In this document: positions 46,052 to 54,303 of the stretch, in pieces | Position numbering within the stretch: position 1 is the stretch's first letter | Layout: the number at the start of each line of letters is the position of its first letter | DNA from: Pseudomonadota bacterium | GTDB taxonomy: Bacteria > Pseudomonadota > Gammaproteobacteria > Burkholderiales > Burkholderiaceae_C | NCBI GenBank assembly: GCA_021808445.1 | Contig: JAKBBP010000001.1 | Span: 62,001 to 126,000 of the forward strand | Reading direction: 5' to 3' | DNA length: 64,000 nt | Program-made: the position numbers and the translations under genes | Notes under the pieces: model-generated | Database searches by the model: none | What the model saw: the letters and a program-made list of their open reading frames with translations, nothing else | Told to the model about the DNA's origin: nothing

Positions 46052-46087
46052 ATGGCCGAAGTTGTGCAAGACATGGCCGTTTTGTGC
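46052..46087. promoter_or_regulatory. Direct repeats typical of an AraC-family site
   Basis: ATGGCCG at 46052-46058 and at 46073-46079 are exactly 21 bases apart, each followed by a TGTGC (46063-46067 and 46083-46087). Direct repeats about two turns apart are usual for AraC-type activators. They sit in the 247-base divergent gap between the chemoreceptor gene and the AraC gene. Confidence 0.4.
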
Positions 46088-46233
46088 CAACTTTCGTACT
46101 GGATTGGACGGAGATCGCAGATTTGATAGCCATCAGTGGCTGGATGAATTGAATTCTGTACTGGTATCGCTATGCTCGCGCTGCGACATTTCCTCCCAAC
46201 CCGCAGCGCAAAGCCGGCACCGTGTGTCCCACC

Positions 46234-47199
46234 ATGTTCAAACGCTGGTCCACCAGCGATGTTCCCCCCTACCTGGCCCGGGATTACTGGCTCGCGCTGC
46301 TGCGCGACCGGATCTTCCACGCCGAGCTGGACATGCCGCGGGAGCCGCAACTGGAGGCCACCCTGCAGCAGTCCTCGCTCGGGCCCATGCGAGCATCCTG
46401 GGTGGATTCCGTGGTGCCCCGCATGGCCATGCCCGCCGACGCGGGCGCGCCAGCCGGCTCGGAGCGCGACGTCCTGCTGATGCTGATGGACACCCCGTCG
46501 GAATGGACTCTGCGGGGTGGAGGCGAGCACTTCGAGCTGGCTCCGGGCGACGTGATCTGTGGAGACTTCCGCCGGGGTTTCGAGATGCGCCGCCCGGGTC
46601 GCGCAAGAACCCTGTCGCTGTCCCTGTCCGCATCCTGGCTGCGCACCTGGGTGCCCCAGGCCGACTTCGAGCAGCCCCAGGTGCTGGGCGGGCCGTCCGG
46701 CTGGAGTTCCGTGCTGGCGCAGTTGCTGCGCCAGATCCAGCCGCAGCGAATGCTCATGCTGGAGAGTCGCAGCGAGCTGCTGGCCTCCCAGCTGGGCAGC
46801 CTGCTTGCGCTGGCACTGCACGAGCACCAGGCGGGCACGGCCCGGCAGCTCGAGCCGGAGCAGTTGGCACGCCTCGCGCAGGCCTTGATCCAGCGCCATT
46901 TCGGCAAGCCCGGTCTGAGCGCGGCGGAGATCGCAGCGGAGTTGGGAATTTCCGAGCGCACCCTGCATCGCGCCCTGGCGCGCGAGGGGGCCTCCTTCAG
47001 CGCTCGGCTGCACGCCGAGCGCATGGGAGTCGCCGACCGCCTGTTGCGCGAGCGTCATTTCCGCAGCTTGTCCGTGGCCGAGATCGGAAGGCGCGTGGGC
47101 TTTTCCGACCCCTCGCATTTCGTGCGGCGTTTTCGCGCGGAATTCGGGACCACCCCGGCGGCTCTGCGCCGGCGCCTGCTGTTCGACGACGAGAGCTGA
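46234..47199 (+). CDS. AraC-family transcriptional regulator
   Basis: 321 residues. The N-terminal part is a cupin-like ligand domain (DVPPYLARDYW onward, with ELAPGDVICGDFRRGF). The C-terminal double helix-turn-helix has LSAAEIAAELGISERTLHRAL and the AraC signature ADRLLRERHFRSLSVAEIGRRVGFSDPSHFVRRF, here abbreviated: VAEIGRRVGFSDPSHF. ATG 46234 (MFKRWST) is preferred to an in-frame GTG at 46222. It precedes an amino-acid ABC importer in the same direction (170-base gap) and is likely its regulator. Confidence 0.85.
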   Translation: MFKRWSTSDVPPYLARDYWLALLRDRIFHAELDMPREPQLEATLQQSSLGPMRASWVDSVVPRMAMPADAGAPAGSERDVLLMLMDTPSEWTLRGGGEHFELAPGDVICGDFRRGFEMRRPGRARTLSLSLSASWLRTWVPQADFEQPQVLGGPSGWSSVLAQLLRQIQPQRMLMLESRSELLASQLGSLLALALHEHQAGTARQLEPEQLARLAQALIQRHFGKPGLSAAEIAAELGISERTLHRALAREGASFSARLHAERMGVADRLLRERHFRSLSVAEIGRRVGFSDPSHFVRRFRAEFGTTPAALRRRLLFDDES

Positions 47200-47369
47200 G
47201 CGCAGTCGCGTTGCGCCGCGACGCCGGATCTGCCTCGGTTGCCACCCGCCAGGGCGCGGCTTAGACTGCGCTGCTGCATCGAGTGCCGTGTCCCGCACAT
47301 CCCTGTCGCGAGCGGTACAGGACACCGGTTGCCCATCGACCAACCCATCCAAGCGGGGAGTTCCAGATC

Positions 47370-48200
47370 ATGCGCAAGCGCGAGTTTTGCAAGGCGATCG
47401 CCGCCTTCGCGGGCACGGCCGCGACCGGGCTGAGCTTTGCCCAGGGCCCCGACGACGTGCTCAAGCGGGTGCTGAGCAGCGGCGAGCTGCGCGTGGGTGC
47501 GGTGGCTGCCGCGGTTCCGTATTTCGTCAAGAACCGCGAAACCGGTCAATGGGAAGGATTCTGTCCCGACTTCGCGCACAGCTTCGCCAAGAGCCTGGGC
47601 GTGAAGGTCCAGTTCGTCGAGACCACCTGGGGCAACGCGGTGCTGGACCTGCAGTCGGGCAAGATCGACGTGATGTTCGGCGCGGGACCCACGCCGGCGC
47701 GTCGCAAGGTGCTGGACTTCTCGATCCCGCTGTTCCACAACACCTTCACCGCGGTATGCCGCAAGGGCGTGACGGTCAAGGACTGGGAGCAGCTGAACAA
47801 GCCCTCCATGCGCATCGCCGTGGACCTGGGCTCCAACCAGGACGCCTTCGCCACCGCGCGCCTGCCCAAGGCGACCATCCTGCGCTTCACCCAATCCAGC
47901 GAGGCCACGCTGGCCGTGCAGTCCGGCCGCGCCGATTGCCAGGCTCTGGTGGTGCTGCTGGCCGAACCGCTGGTGAAGATGCAACCCCAGGTGGGCACGA
48001 TGTACGTGCCCTCGCCGGTCAGCACCTCCGACGTGACGGTGGCCGTGGACAAGGGAGTGGGCGACGGCCTGCTCAAGCGCCTCGATGCCTGGATCGACCA
48101 GGCTCGCTCCAAGGGCGAGATCCAGGCCGACATCCTGAAGAACATGCAAGAGCTCGTGGGAATTCCCCCCAGCAGCTTCCCGTCCGAGGTGAAGTTCTGA
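47370..48200 (+). CDS. Polar amino-acid ABC transporter substrate-binding protein
   Basis: 276 residues, with a signal peptide up to about residue 25 (ending LSFAQG). It has the type II two-lobed fold: SSGELRVGAVAAAVPYF, WEGFCPDFAHSFAKSLGVKV, QSGKIDVMFGAGPTPARRK, LDFSIPLFHNTF. This matches the Glu/Gln/ectoine group of binding proteins. Permease and ATPase genes follow without a gap. The ligand cannot be named; the racemase-family and DadA-type neighbours suggest an amino acid, possibly a D-isomer. Confidence 0.86.
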   Translation: MRKREFCKAIAAFAGTAATGLSFAQGPDDVLKRVLSSGELRVGAVAAAVPYFVKNRETGQWEGFCPDFAHSFAKSLGVKVQFVETTWGNAVLDLQSGKIDVMFGAGPTPARRKVLDFSIPLFHNTFTAVCRKGVTVKDWEQLNKPSMRIAVDLGSNQDAFATARLPKATILRFTQSSEATLAVQSGRADCQALVVLLAEPLVKMQPQVGTMYVPSPVSTSDVTVAVDKGVGDGLLKRLDAWIDQARSKGEIQADILKNMQELVGIPPSSFPSEVKF

Positions 48201-49025
48201 GTGCCTGATCCGCAAGGCGAGGCAGGCGGCATGCCCGCGGATCGGGAGCTGCGCGACGGCCCCGCGGGCAAGGGCTACCCGGCGGCCGCCTGGGCGCTGG
48301 CCGCGCTCGCGCTGGTCGCGGTGCTGCTGCGCCTGGGCTGGCCCCACACCTCCGGGGTGCCGGCGTACCGCTGGCATTTCAACGTGATCTGGCAGTATCG
48401 CCAGGAATTGCTGGCGGGGCTGTGGTACACGGTGGTGTTCACCGTGGTGTGCATCGTCTGCGGTTTCGTGTTCGGGCTGCTCACGGCGCTGGCCCGCATC
48501 TCGGGCCTGCCGGCGCTTGCGGTGCCGGTGCGCGCGATCATCGAGCTGTTCCGTTGCACGCCTCTGCTGGTTCAGCTGGTGTGGATCTATTACGCGCTGC
48601 CGGTGCTCACCGGACTGCAACTGTCCGCGCCGGTTGCCGCGGCGATGAGCCTGTCGCTGTACGGCGGAGCCTTCTACTCGGAAATCATCCGTGGAGGGAT
48701 CCTGTCCATCGAGCGCGGGCAGACCGAGGCGGGGCAGGCACTGGGCATGATGCCCTTGCAGGTGATGCGCCGGATCATCCTGCCGCAGGCCTTCCGCAAG
48801 ATGGTGCCTCCGCTGGTGAGCCAGTCGATCATGCAGCTCAAGAACACCTCGCTGCTGTCGGTGATCGCGGTCCCCGATCTGCTGTACCAGGCGCAAAGCG
48901 CGGCGCAGGCCACCTACCGGCCGCTGGAGCTCTACACGGCCGCTGCGGTGATCTATTTCCTGGTGCTGTTCCCGGCGACCCTGCTGGCCCAGAAGCTGGA
49001 AATCCAGGACAAGGGCGAGCACTGA
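48201..49025 (+). CDS. Polar amino-acid ABC transporter permease
   Basis: 274 residues from GTG 48201, immediately after the stop of the binding-protein gene; ATG 48231 is an alternative. HisM/GlnP-type permease: [35 protein letters not shown], and the EAA loop [20 protein letters not shown], then [16 protein letters not shown]. Five membrane helices are expected in the core. Only one permease gene is present, so it probably works as a homodimer. Confidence 0.87.
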   Translation: MPDPQGEAGGMPADRELRDGPAGKGYPAAAWALAALALVAVLLRLGWPHTSGVPAYRWHFNVIWQYRQELLAGLWYTVVFTVVCIVCGFVFGLLTALARISGLPALAVPVRAIIELFRCTPLLVQLVWIYYALPVLTGLQLSAPVAAAMSLSLYGGAFYSEIIRGGILSIERGQTEAGQALGMMPLQVMRRIILPQAFRKMVPPLVSQSIMQLKNTSLLSVIAVPDLLYQAQSAAQATYRPLELYTAAAVIYFLVLFPATLLAQKLEIQDKGEH

Positions 49026-49033
49026 GTCGGGAA

Positions 49034-49807
49034 ATGCAAGCGGACCCCCCTCTGATCGAGATTTCCGGGCTGCGCAAGTCCTTCGGTTCGCACGTCGTGC
49101 TACGCGACTTGAATCTGTCGGTGGCGCGGGCCGAGGTCGTCGCCATCCTCGGGCCTTCGGGCTCGGGCAAGTCCACCCTGATGCGCTGCATCAACCTGCT
49201 CACCATTCCCGATGGCGGCAGCCTGCGCGTGGGCGAGCAGCGCATCGAGTTCCAGGGCGCGCGTACCCGGCTGCCCGATGCGCGGGGCATGTCGCGCTTT
49301 CGGGCTGCGACCGGCATGGTGTTCCAGCAGTTCAACCTGTTTCCCCACATGACGGCCCTGGCCAATGTCATGGAAGGCCCGGTCACCGTGCTGCGCATGC
49401 CTCGCGAGCAGGCGCGCGAGCGCGCCCTCGCGCTGCTGGAGCGGGTCGGGCTGGGCGACCGGGCCGATTTTCTCCCGGCCAAGCTTTCGGGAGGCCAGAA
49501 GCAACGCGTGGCCATCGCCCGAGCCCTGGCGATGAAACCCCAGGTCATGCTGTTCGACGAGGCTACCGCCGCGCTGGACCCCGAGCTGGTCGGGGAAGTG
49601 CTCGCGGTGGTCAAGGAACTGGCGGCCGAGGGCATGACCATGGTGCTGGTCACGCACGAGATCGCGTTCGCGCGCGAGGTCGCCGACCGGGTGATTTTCA
49701 TGCGCGACGGAGTCGTGGTCGAGGCCGGGCCCCCGGCCCAGGTGATCGACCAGCCGCGCGAGGAGGCCACGCGCAGCTTCCTGGCGCGTTTTCGCGCCGC
49801 AGCCTGA
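49034..49807 (+). CDS. Polar amino-acid ABC transporter ATP-binding protein
   Basis: 257 residues. It has Walker [19 protein letters not shown]-loop [18 protein letters not shown], signature [18 protein letters not shown], Walker [21 protein letters not shown] and H-loop [17 protein letters not shown], the standard GlnQ/HisP pattern. ATG 49034 lies 9 bases after the permease stop. The frame is open upstream only as a shadow of the permease gene. Third gene of the importer operon. Confidence 0.92.
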   Translation: MQADPPLIEISGLRKSFGSHVVLRDLNLSVARAEVVAILGPSGSGKSTLMRCINLLTIPDGGSLRVGEQRIEFQGARTRLPDARGMSRFRAATGMVFQQFNLFPHMTALANVMEGPVTVLRMPREQARERALALLERVGLGDRADFLPAKLSGGQKQRVAIARALAMKPQVMLFDEATAALDPELVGEVLAVVKELAAEGMTMVLVTHEIAFAREVADRVIFMRDGVVVEAGPPAQVIDQPREEATRSFLARFRAAA

Positions 49808-49886
49808 GACGAGGCCTCGCGGGTGGGCGTGGCCAGGCGCGGGGCCATCGGCAGCCTGCGGGAAGATTCGCCGGGGAGGTGCAGTC

Positions 49887-50558
49887 ATGGATGAAGGCTT
49901 CCTGGGCATTCTGATGCTCGACACGCGCTTTCCGCGGCCGCCGGGAGACATCGGCTGCTCGCGCACCTTCGAGCGCGCCGGCATCGCCGTGCGCTACCTG
50001 CGCATGCAGGGGGTGGGTCCGAGACGCGCGGTCCAGGAATCGGATCCGGCCATGCTGGAATCGGTGCTCCAGGGAGCGCTCGAGCTCGAGCGCGCAGGCG
50101 CCGCCCTGGTCGCCACCACCTGCGGTTTCCTGAGCCGTTACCAGCCGCAGCTGGCGAGCGCCCTGCGCGTGCCGGTGATCACCTCCAGTCTGCTGCAGGT
50201 GCGCGATCTTCCCCAGCCGGGGATCGTGACCATCGACCGGCAAAGCCTGGGGCCGGCGGAACTGGCCGGTGCCGGCGTGCCGCCGGGCGTGCCCGTGCAG
50301 GGCGTGCGACCGGGCTGTGAATTCCGGGAGCGCATCCTCGGCAACCAGCCGAGCCTCGATTTCGAACAGGCGCGCGAGGACGTGGTGCAGGCGGCGCGTG
50401 CGCTGGTCGAAGCCCATCCGGCGCTGCACAGCATCGTGCTCGAATGCACCAACATGCCGCCTTACCGCGAGGCCGTGCACGAGGCCACCGGTCGACGGGT
50501 GGAGGACATGGAAACCTTGCTGCTGCGCAGTTGGCAGGCCCTGGGCTCGCGGCGCTGA
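49887..50558 (+). CDS. Aspartate/glutamate racemase-family protein
   Basis: 223 residues. Both catalytic cysteines of the Asp/Glu/hydantoin racemase superfamily are visible: C79 in ATTCGF and C187 in LECTNMPP. These enzymes invert the alpha carbon of an acidic amino acid or hydantoin without a cofactor. A GGGGAGG lies upstream of ATG 49887. It follows the amino-acid importer by 79 bases and is convergent with a DadA-like dehydrogenase. The exact substrate is not predictable, and maleate isomerase or decarboxylase members of the superfamily are alternatives. Confidence 0.83.
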   Translation: MDEGFLGILMLDTRFPRPPGDIGCSRTFERAGIAVRYLRMQGVGPRRAVQESDPAMLESVLQGALELERAGAALVATTCGFLSRYQPQLASALRVPVITSSLLQVRDLPQPGIVTIDRQSLGPAELAGAGVPPGVPVQGVRPGCEFRERILGNQPSLDFEQAREDVVQAARALVEAHPALHSIVLECTNMPPYREAVHEATGRRVEDMETLLLRSWQALGSRR

Positions 50559-50582
50559 GGCCAGCCCCCGTGGGAAAGGACA

Positions 50583-51848
50583 TCAGGCCGGCGGCCCCAG
50601 GCCTGCGAAGCGCTGGGGGGCGAAGGGTGCGGGGTCGATGGGCGAGGGCTCGCCGGTCATCAGGGCGCCCAGCAGACGCGCGGTGCCGGGGCCGGTGCTG
50701 AATCCAATGTGCTGATGTCCGAAGGCTGCCCAGAGCCCGCGCAGCGGCAACTCTCCGATCATGGGACGGCTGTCGGGCAGGGTGGGGCGGGCGCCTTTCC
50801 ACGGGCTTTCGTCCAGGCGTTCGCCCAGCTCGACGGCCTGGGCGGCAGCCCGCTGCGCAGCTTCGAGTTGCGCATGCCGTGGCGGAGCATCCAGGTCGTT
50901 CAGCTCGACGCCCGTGCTCAGGCGCAGGCCGCGGCGCATGGGCGACAGCACGTAGCCGGCCTGCGCGTCGTGGATGGGGCGCGTGAGCGCTGGCGCTCCC
51001 ACCCCGGCCCCGGCGTAGTGCATGTGGTAGCCCCGCTCGAAGGCCATCGGGATGCGCAGGCCGGCGGTGCGCAGGAACGTGGCCGACCAGGGGCCCAGCG
51101 CGACCACCACGCGCCCGGCCTGTTCGAGGCTGCCGCCCTCGAAGTGCACGCTCCAGCCCTGGGCCTGGCGCTCGATGCCGGCCGCCCTGTGTCGCAAAAG
51201 GCGTCCGCCACGCCGCGCGAACAGCTGCGCGTAGCCGCGGACCACGGCTCCCGGATCGTCCACCGAACAGGCCGCGCGGATCAGCAGTCCGCGGGCGAAG
51301 ATGGGGCGCAGGGCTGGCTCGAGAGCACGGATCGCCGCCGGGTCGAGCTCCTCGACCTCGACTGCGCAGCGTCGGTACATCTCGAGTTGCAGGTCCATGC
51401 CTGGCGTGCGCCGTGCCTGCCGGTAGACGAACATCCATCCGTCGCGCCGCAGGCGCGCGAGCTGCCCGGACTCGGCCAGCAGGCGCTCGTGTTCCAGCTG
51501 GGACAGCCGGATCAACTGGTCGAGCGCCGCCACCGTGCGCTCGAAGGTGCCCGGGAGTGCGCAACGAAGGAAACGCGCGGCCCAGCCGATGTTGCGCAGC
51601 AGGTAGCCCGGGGCATAGCGCAGCGAGGCCGACTCGTTGGACAGCAGTCCCGGGAGGGCGCGCCACAAGGCCGGGTTGTTGAAGGGAACGATGGAGCTTC
51701 GCGTCAGCACCCCGGCATTGCCATGGGAGGTTTCGCCGCCGGGTTCGCGCGCGTCCGCCAGCGTGACATGCAGGCCCTTGCGCTGGAGTTCGAGCGCGCA
51801 GGCCACGCCGACCATTCCGGCCCCCAGCACCAGCACCGATCCCTGCAT
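50583..51848 (-). CDS. FAD-dependent D-amino acid dehydrogenase (DadA-like)
   Basis: 421 residues, near the DadA size. N-terminal FAD motif VLVLGAGMVGVACALELQRKG, then REPGGETSHGNAGVLTRSS, as in DadA. The DAO C-terminal part has RPMIGELPLRGLWAAFGHQHIGFSTGPGTARLL. It would oxidise D-amino acids to keto acids, with electrons passed to the respiratory chain. It is convergent with the racemase-family gene (24-base gap), which supports a D-amino-acid module with the importer. Glycine or opine oxidase functions remain possible. Confidence 0.83.
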   Translation of the reverse strand: MQGSVLVLGAGMVGVACALELQRKGLHVTLADAREPGGETSHGNAGVLTRSSIVPFNNPALWRALPGLLSNESASLRYAPGYLLRNIGWAARFLRCALPGTFERTVAALDQLIRLSQLEHERLLAESGQLARLRRDGWMFVYRQARRTPGMDLQLEMYRRCAVEVEELDPAAIRALEPALRPIFARGLLIRAACSVDDPGAVVRGYAQLFARRGGRLLRHRAAGIERQAQGWSVHFEGGSLEQAGRVVVALGPWSATFLRTAGLRIPMAFERGYHMHYAGAGVGAPALTRPIHDAQAGYVLSPMRRGLRLSTGVELNDLDAPPRHAQLEAAQRAAAQAVELGERLDESPWKGARPTLPDSRPMIGELPLRGLWAAFGHQHIGFSTGPGTARLLGALMTGEPSPIDPAPFAPQRFAGLGPPA

Positions 51849-51912
51849 GTCGTCTTTCGTGGATGTTCAGGCGGGTCGCGGCGCGGGCCGCGGGCCCGGC
51901 GTGCGCGACATG

Positions 51913-52046
51913 GTTCGAACCCACATTATCGGGGCAGCCCGGGCCCGGGCTGCGCGTACCTGCAGCGTCGATGCATGCGCCGGCGCGGCGCCATCGCGAG
52001 CCGCGGGGTTTTCGCGCCGGCACGCAAGCGTGATTCGAGTTCGAAC
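51913..52046. promoter_or_regulatory. Palindromes in the gap between the DadA-like and Rossmann-protein genes
   Basis: This 294-base divergent gap (51849-52142) contains two copies of the palindrome GTTCGAAC (51913-51920 and 52039-52046). Between them is a perfect 20-base palindrome at 51934-51953 (GCAGCCCGGG and its complement). These may be operators or RNA hairpins. No small gene is apparent in the gap. Confidence 0.35.
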
Positions 52047-52142
52047 ATGCCGTGAAGGGGGTTCGCTTGGGTACCATCCATGACAAGATGTGGTGGACCT
52101 CTGCGAAGACGTGGGCCGCCACCATGCAGGGAGGAGATAACC

Positions 52143-52511
52143 ATGCAACGAATTGCGATCGTGGGGTTGGGGCGGGTGGGATCACGCTTCCTGGAAGCCA
52201 TGCTCGGGCGCGCGGCGCTCGGGCTGGAGGTCGTCGCGGTATCCGAGATGGCCCAGACCCCGGGGAGAGCGACCGCGGAGGCCGCGGGCATCCCGGTGCT
52301 CAGCCTGAACGAGCTCCTGGCGCAGGCTGGAGACATCGACATTGTGTTCGACCTCAGCGGGCAGCTCTCCGTGCGCCAGAGCCTGCGCCAGGGCCTGGCG
52401 CGCAAGGGCAATTCACGCACGGTGGTCGCGCCGGAGAGCATCGCCCACCTGGTGTGGTCCATGCTCAGCTCCGAGGCCCTGCCGCAGGTGCATGCGAACA
52501 TCGGCTATTGA
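52143..52511 (+). CDS. Stand-alone NAD(P)-binding Rossmann-fold protein
   Basis: 122 residues. It starts with the dinucleotide-binding motif RIAIVGLGRVGSRFLEAML, like the N-terminal half of homoserine or aspartate dehydrogenases, and has DIDIVFDLSGQ. It stops where a catalytic domain would begin, so it is either a small NAD(H)-binding protein or a truncated dehydrogenase. A very good GGGAGGAG precedes ATG 52143, which argues that it is expressed. No recognisable C-terminal remnant follows; the next gene is the 66-residue unknown. Confidence 0.7.
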   Translation: MQRIAIVGLGRVGSRFLEAMLGRAALGLEVVAVSEMAQTPGRATAEAAGIPVLSLNELLAQAGDIDIVFDLSGQLSVRQSLRQGLARKGNSRTVVAPESIAHLVWSMLSSEALPQVHANIGY

Positions 52512-52602
52512 CGCGGGGCAGTAGCGGCAAGCGATTTTTTACACCTGCATGCTGCGTCGCAGCGTAAGCTGTACGCAGATTGGTTGCAGGGGGAAGACAA
52601 CG

Positions 52603-52803
52603 ATGACTTCGCTGAACCGCGATCCCATCTGGATCCGCTTGGGGGTGCGCGTCGAAAGCTCGGAGGAGGCACGCCAGTTGCACTGGCTGCTCGATCGTTT
52701 CGATGCGGGGCGCATCCGTGTCGTGGCGCATAGCCTGCGCCTGCGTGAGTCACCCAAGCCCGAGCGCATCGCGCGCGAACTGGGCGCCAGGATTCCGGGC
52801 TGA
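52603..52803 (+). CDS. Small protein of unknown function, paralogue A of a 66-residue family
   Basis: 66 residues. I do not recognise a known domain. It is charged and Arg/Glu-rich, with the core LGVRVESSEEARQLHWLL and a C-terminal PKPERIARELG. A second gene 1.1 kb away (53712-53912) encodes a clearly related protein of the same length, so both are likely real and form a family. ATG 52603 follows a GGGGGAAG. It may be a small DNA-, RNA- or protein-binding helical protein; that is speculation. No signal or membrane segment. Confidence 0.7.
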   Translation: MTSLNRDPIWIRLGVRVESSEEARQLHWLLDRFDAGRIRVVAHSLRLRESPKPERIARELGARIPG

Positions 52804-52888
52804 CACGCCGTCCCGGGCACCCGGGACATTGGCTTCGTGGGCTTGCGGGAGCTCGGCGACTGCCCCCACAGGCCTCGCGTCGGGGGTT

Positions 52889-53284
52889 TCAGGCCGCCCG
52901 GGCGCGTTGCAGTTCCAGCACGTAGGTGCGATCGGAATCGCCGGCGCGCATGCCCGGGCGCGAGGACAGCACATGACAGGGCGCGCGCATCGGGGGGCCC
53001 TCCGGATGCAGCTCGCGGTGCACGCCGAGTTTCTCGCCCTGGTTCATCGCGAAGTCGGACAGTACCACCAGCACATTGCCCGGGCGCATGCCCACCAGCG
53101 TGGCGGCGGTTCCCGTGCTGATGCCGCCGTGCTGGGACCACAGGGTGAGTTCCAGGGCCTGGAAGGTGCCGCGCCGATCCATGCCGACGTGGTCCAGTCC
53201 GTCCAGCAGGCTGTGCAGAGTCAGCGGGTCGCTGGTCTCGGAAACCGTCGGTGGAGCACGGTACTGGCTGGCGAGGGATTTCAT
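52889..53284 (-). CDS. Hypothetical protein
   Basis: 131 residues from ATG 53284. No family recognised. The sequence is mixed, with a central HGGISTGTAATLVGMRPGNVL and no membrane segment, signal peptide or cysteine-rich motif. It lies on the minus strand between the two 66-residue paralogues. The frame is open further upstream to 53620, but that extension would cross the candidate structured RNA. No clear ribosome-binding site is visible, so the start and even the reality of the gene are uncertain. Confidence 0.5.
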   Translation of the reverse strand: MKSLASQYRAPPTVSETSDPLTLHSLLDGLDHVGMDRRGTFQALELTLWSQHGGISTGTAATLVGMRPGNVLVVLSDFAMNQGEKLGVHRELHPEGPPMRAPCHVLSSRPGMRAGDSDRTYVLELQRARAA

Positions 53285-53419
53285 GCGATCGCGACTCGAG
53301 GGCGCGGCGCCGAGCAGCAGCGCGTGGAGGCAAGGGCCCCAGCATAGCGCCAGCAGCCTGGTGGCCTCAAGGCCTGTCGAGGCAGCGCGGCCGCGCCGGG
53401 CCGACATGTTCCGGTCACA

Positions 53420-53557
53420 CAAGCGCCTTAGGCTGCACCGTGCAGGGTGGCAACCCACGCAGGGTCGCCGTCTTGCGAACGGGTCGCGGCCCGTGACGGA
53501 GAGAGCCTCTGTGTGTGAACGCATCTTCAGCCCGCCGCGTCCCGGCGGGTTTTTTCT
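53420..53557 (+). ncRNA. Candidate structured small RNA or leader ending in an intrinsic terminator
   Basis: Within the 427-base gap 53285-53711, a run of hairpins reads on the plus strand: GGGT/ACCC near 53452, ACGGG/CCCGT near 53480, a GAG/CTC stem near 53505, then the terminator at 53531. There is no convincing reading frame through it. It may be a small RNA or an attenuator-type leader of the downstream 66-residue gene. I do not match it to a known riboswitch class. Confidence 0.4.
53531..53557 (+). terminator. Rho-independent terminator
   Basis: CCCGCCG (53531-53537) and CGGCGGG (53543-53549) pair over a 5-base loop and are followed by six T residues, then CTT. This is the clearest intrinsic terminator in the window and it acts on the plus strand. 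Confidence 0.85.
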
Positions 53558-53711
53558 TGGCAGCTCGCAGCGCGCCGCCCGAAAGCCCAGGCCTGCGTCG
53601 GGGATGTTGATCCATCGCAACGCCGTCCGGCAAGGTTTTGTCTAACTTGGTTGCAAAGAGAAAAAGGAAAGCCCCCGGACCAACGATCCGCGCGGGCGCA
53701 AGGAGGACGAC

Positions 53712-53912
53712 ATGTTCCAGCCATCGATCGAGGAACAGCCCCTGTGGAGCCTGGGCGTGCGCATCGAGAGCGCAGAGGACATCCGGCTCTTGAGCTGGCT
53801 GGTCCGGCGCTACGGAGAGCGCCGGGTGCGCGCGGTCGCGTCGCGCGGCGAGTTGCCGGTGGCTCCTCGCCCCGAGGGGGTCGCAGCCGAACTCGAGCTC
53901 AGCCGCGGCTGA
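53712..53912 (+). CDS. Small protein of unknown function, paralogue B of a 66-residue family
   Basis: 66 residues, related to the product of 52603-52803. The shared pattern is P-[IL]-W, then LGVR-[IV]-ES-[SA]-E-[ED], R-x-L-x-WL, R-[VI]-R-x-VA, and a Pro-rich tail before an AEL or REL end. A strong AAGGAGG precedes ATG 53712. It is downstream of a terminator, so it probably has its own promoter. No known domain. The two copies suggest duplication with divergence rather than a recent repeat, since the DNA is not similar. Confidence 0.72.
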   Translation: MFQPSIEEQPLWSLGVRIESAEDIRLLSWLVRRYGERRVRAVASRGELPVAPRPEGVAAELELSRG

Positions 53913-53968
53913 AGCCACCGCAGGACCGGCGGCCATGCCGGGCCGGGCCCAGCCCGGCCCCGGCGATC

Positions 53969-54181
53969 TCACCAGCGCGGACGTCCGTGTCCGGCGAGGG
54001 TATCGGGCATCGCGTACCCGCCAGGAATGTGCGAGATATGCTCGTGGGCCTGGGTTTCCAGGGCCAGCATGCGACGCTCCAGGTCGCTCAGGTCGGTCGC
54101 CTGCGCCAGATAGGCCTCGTCGAGGCGTTGTTGCGGGTCGAAGTGAAACAGTTCGTCGAAAAACTTGGCAGGATGGAACAT
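53969..54181 (-). CDS. DUF3563-like small protein
   Basis: 70 residues. The central YLAQATDLSDLERRMLALE is the recognisable part and resembles DUF3563, a short family common in Burkholderiales and without known function. The N-terminus MFHPAKFFDELFHFDPQ is aromatic-rich. GAGGGAG precedes ATG 54181. The upstream in-frame residues are not conserved-looking. It is divergent from a GNAT gene, with a perfect AT-rich palindrome in the gap. Confidence 0.75.
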   Translation of the reverse strand: MFHPAKFFDELFHFDPQQRLDEAYLAQATDLSDLERRMLALETQAHEHISHIPGGYAMPDTLAGHGRPRW

Positions 54182-54228
54182 GATGAACTCCCTCGGAGGG
54201 GATCGGCTGCCCGGATCGGGCGTTGGTG

Positions 54229-54249
54229 TTAACCCTAATATAGGGTTAA
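54229..54249. promoter_or_regulatory. Perfect palindrome between divergent genes, candidate operator
   Basis: TTAACCCTA (54229-54237), ATA, TAGGGTTAA (54241-54249). The centre contains -10-like TAATAT on the plus strand and TATATT on the minus strand, so a bound repressor would cover both divergent promoters. The tract stands out by its AT content in a GC-rich genome. Confidence 0.5.
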
Positions 54250-54303
54250 CCCTGCTCCTTGCCAAGGGCTTTTTCATCGCATGTTGTGAAAAGACATCGC
54301 ACC

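Noticed and set aside
42937-47352. A 1471-codon open frame on the minus strand
   Set aside because: Only the first-listed part, 42937-45027, is protein-like. The rest runs antisense to the AraC gene and through the chemoreceptor gene in another frame, an artefact of high GC with few stop codons.
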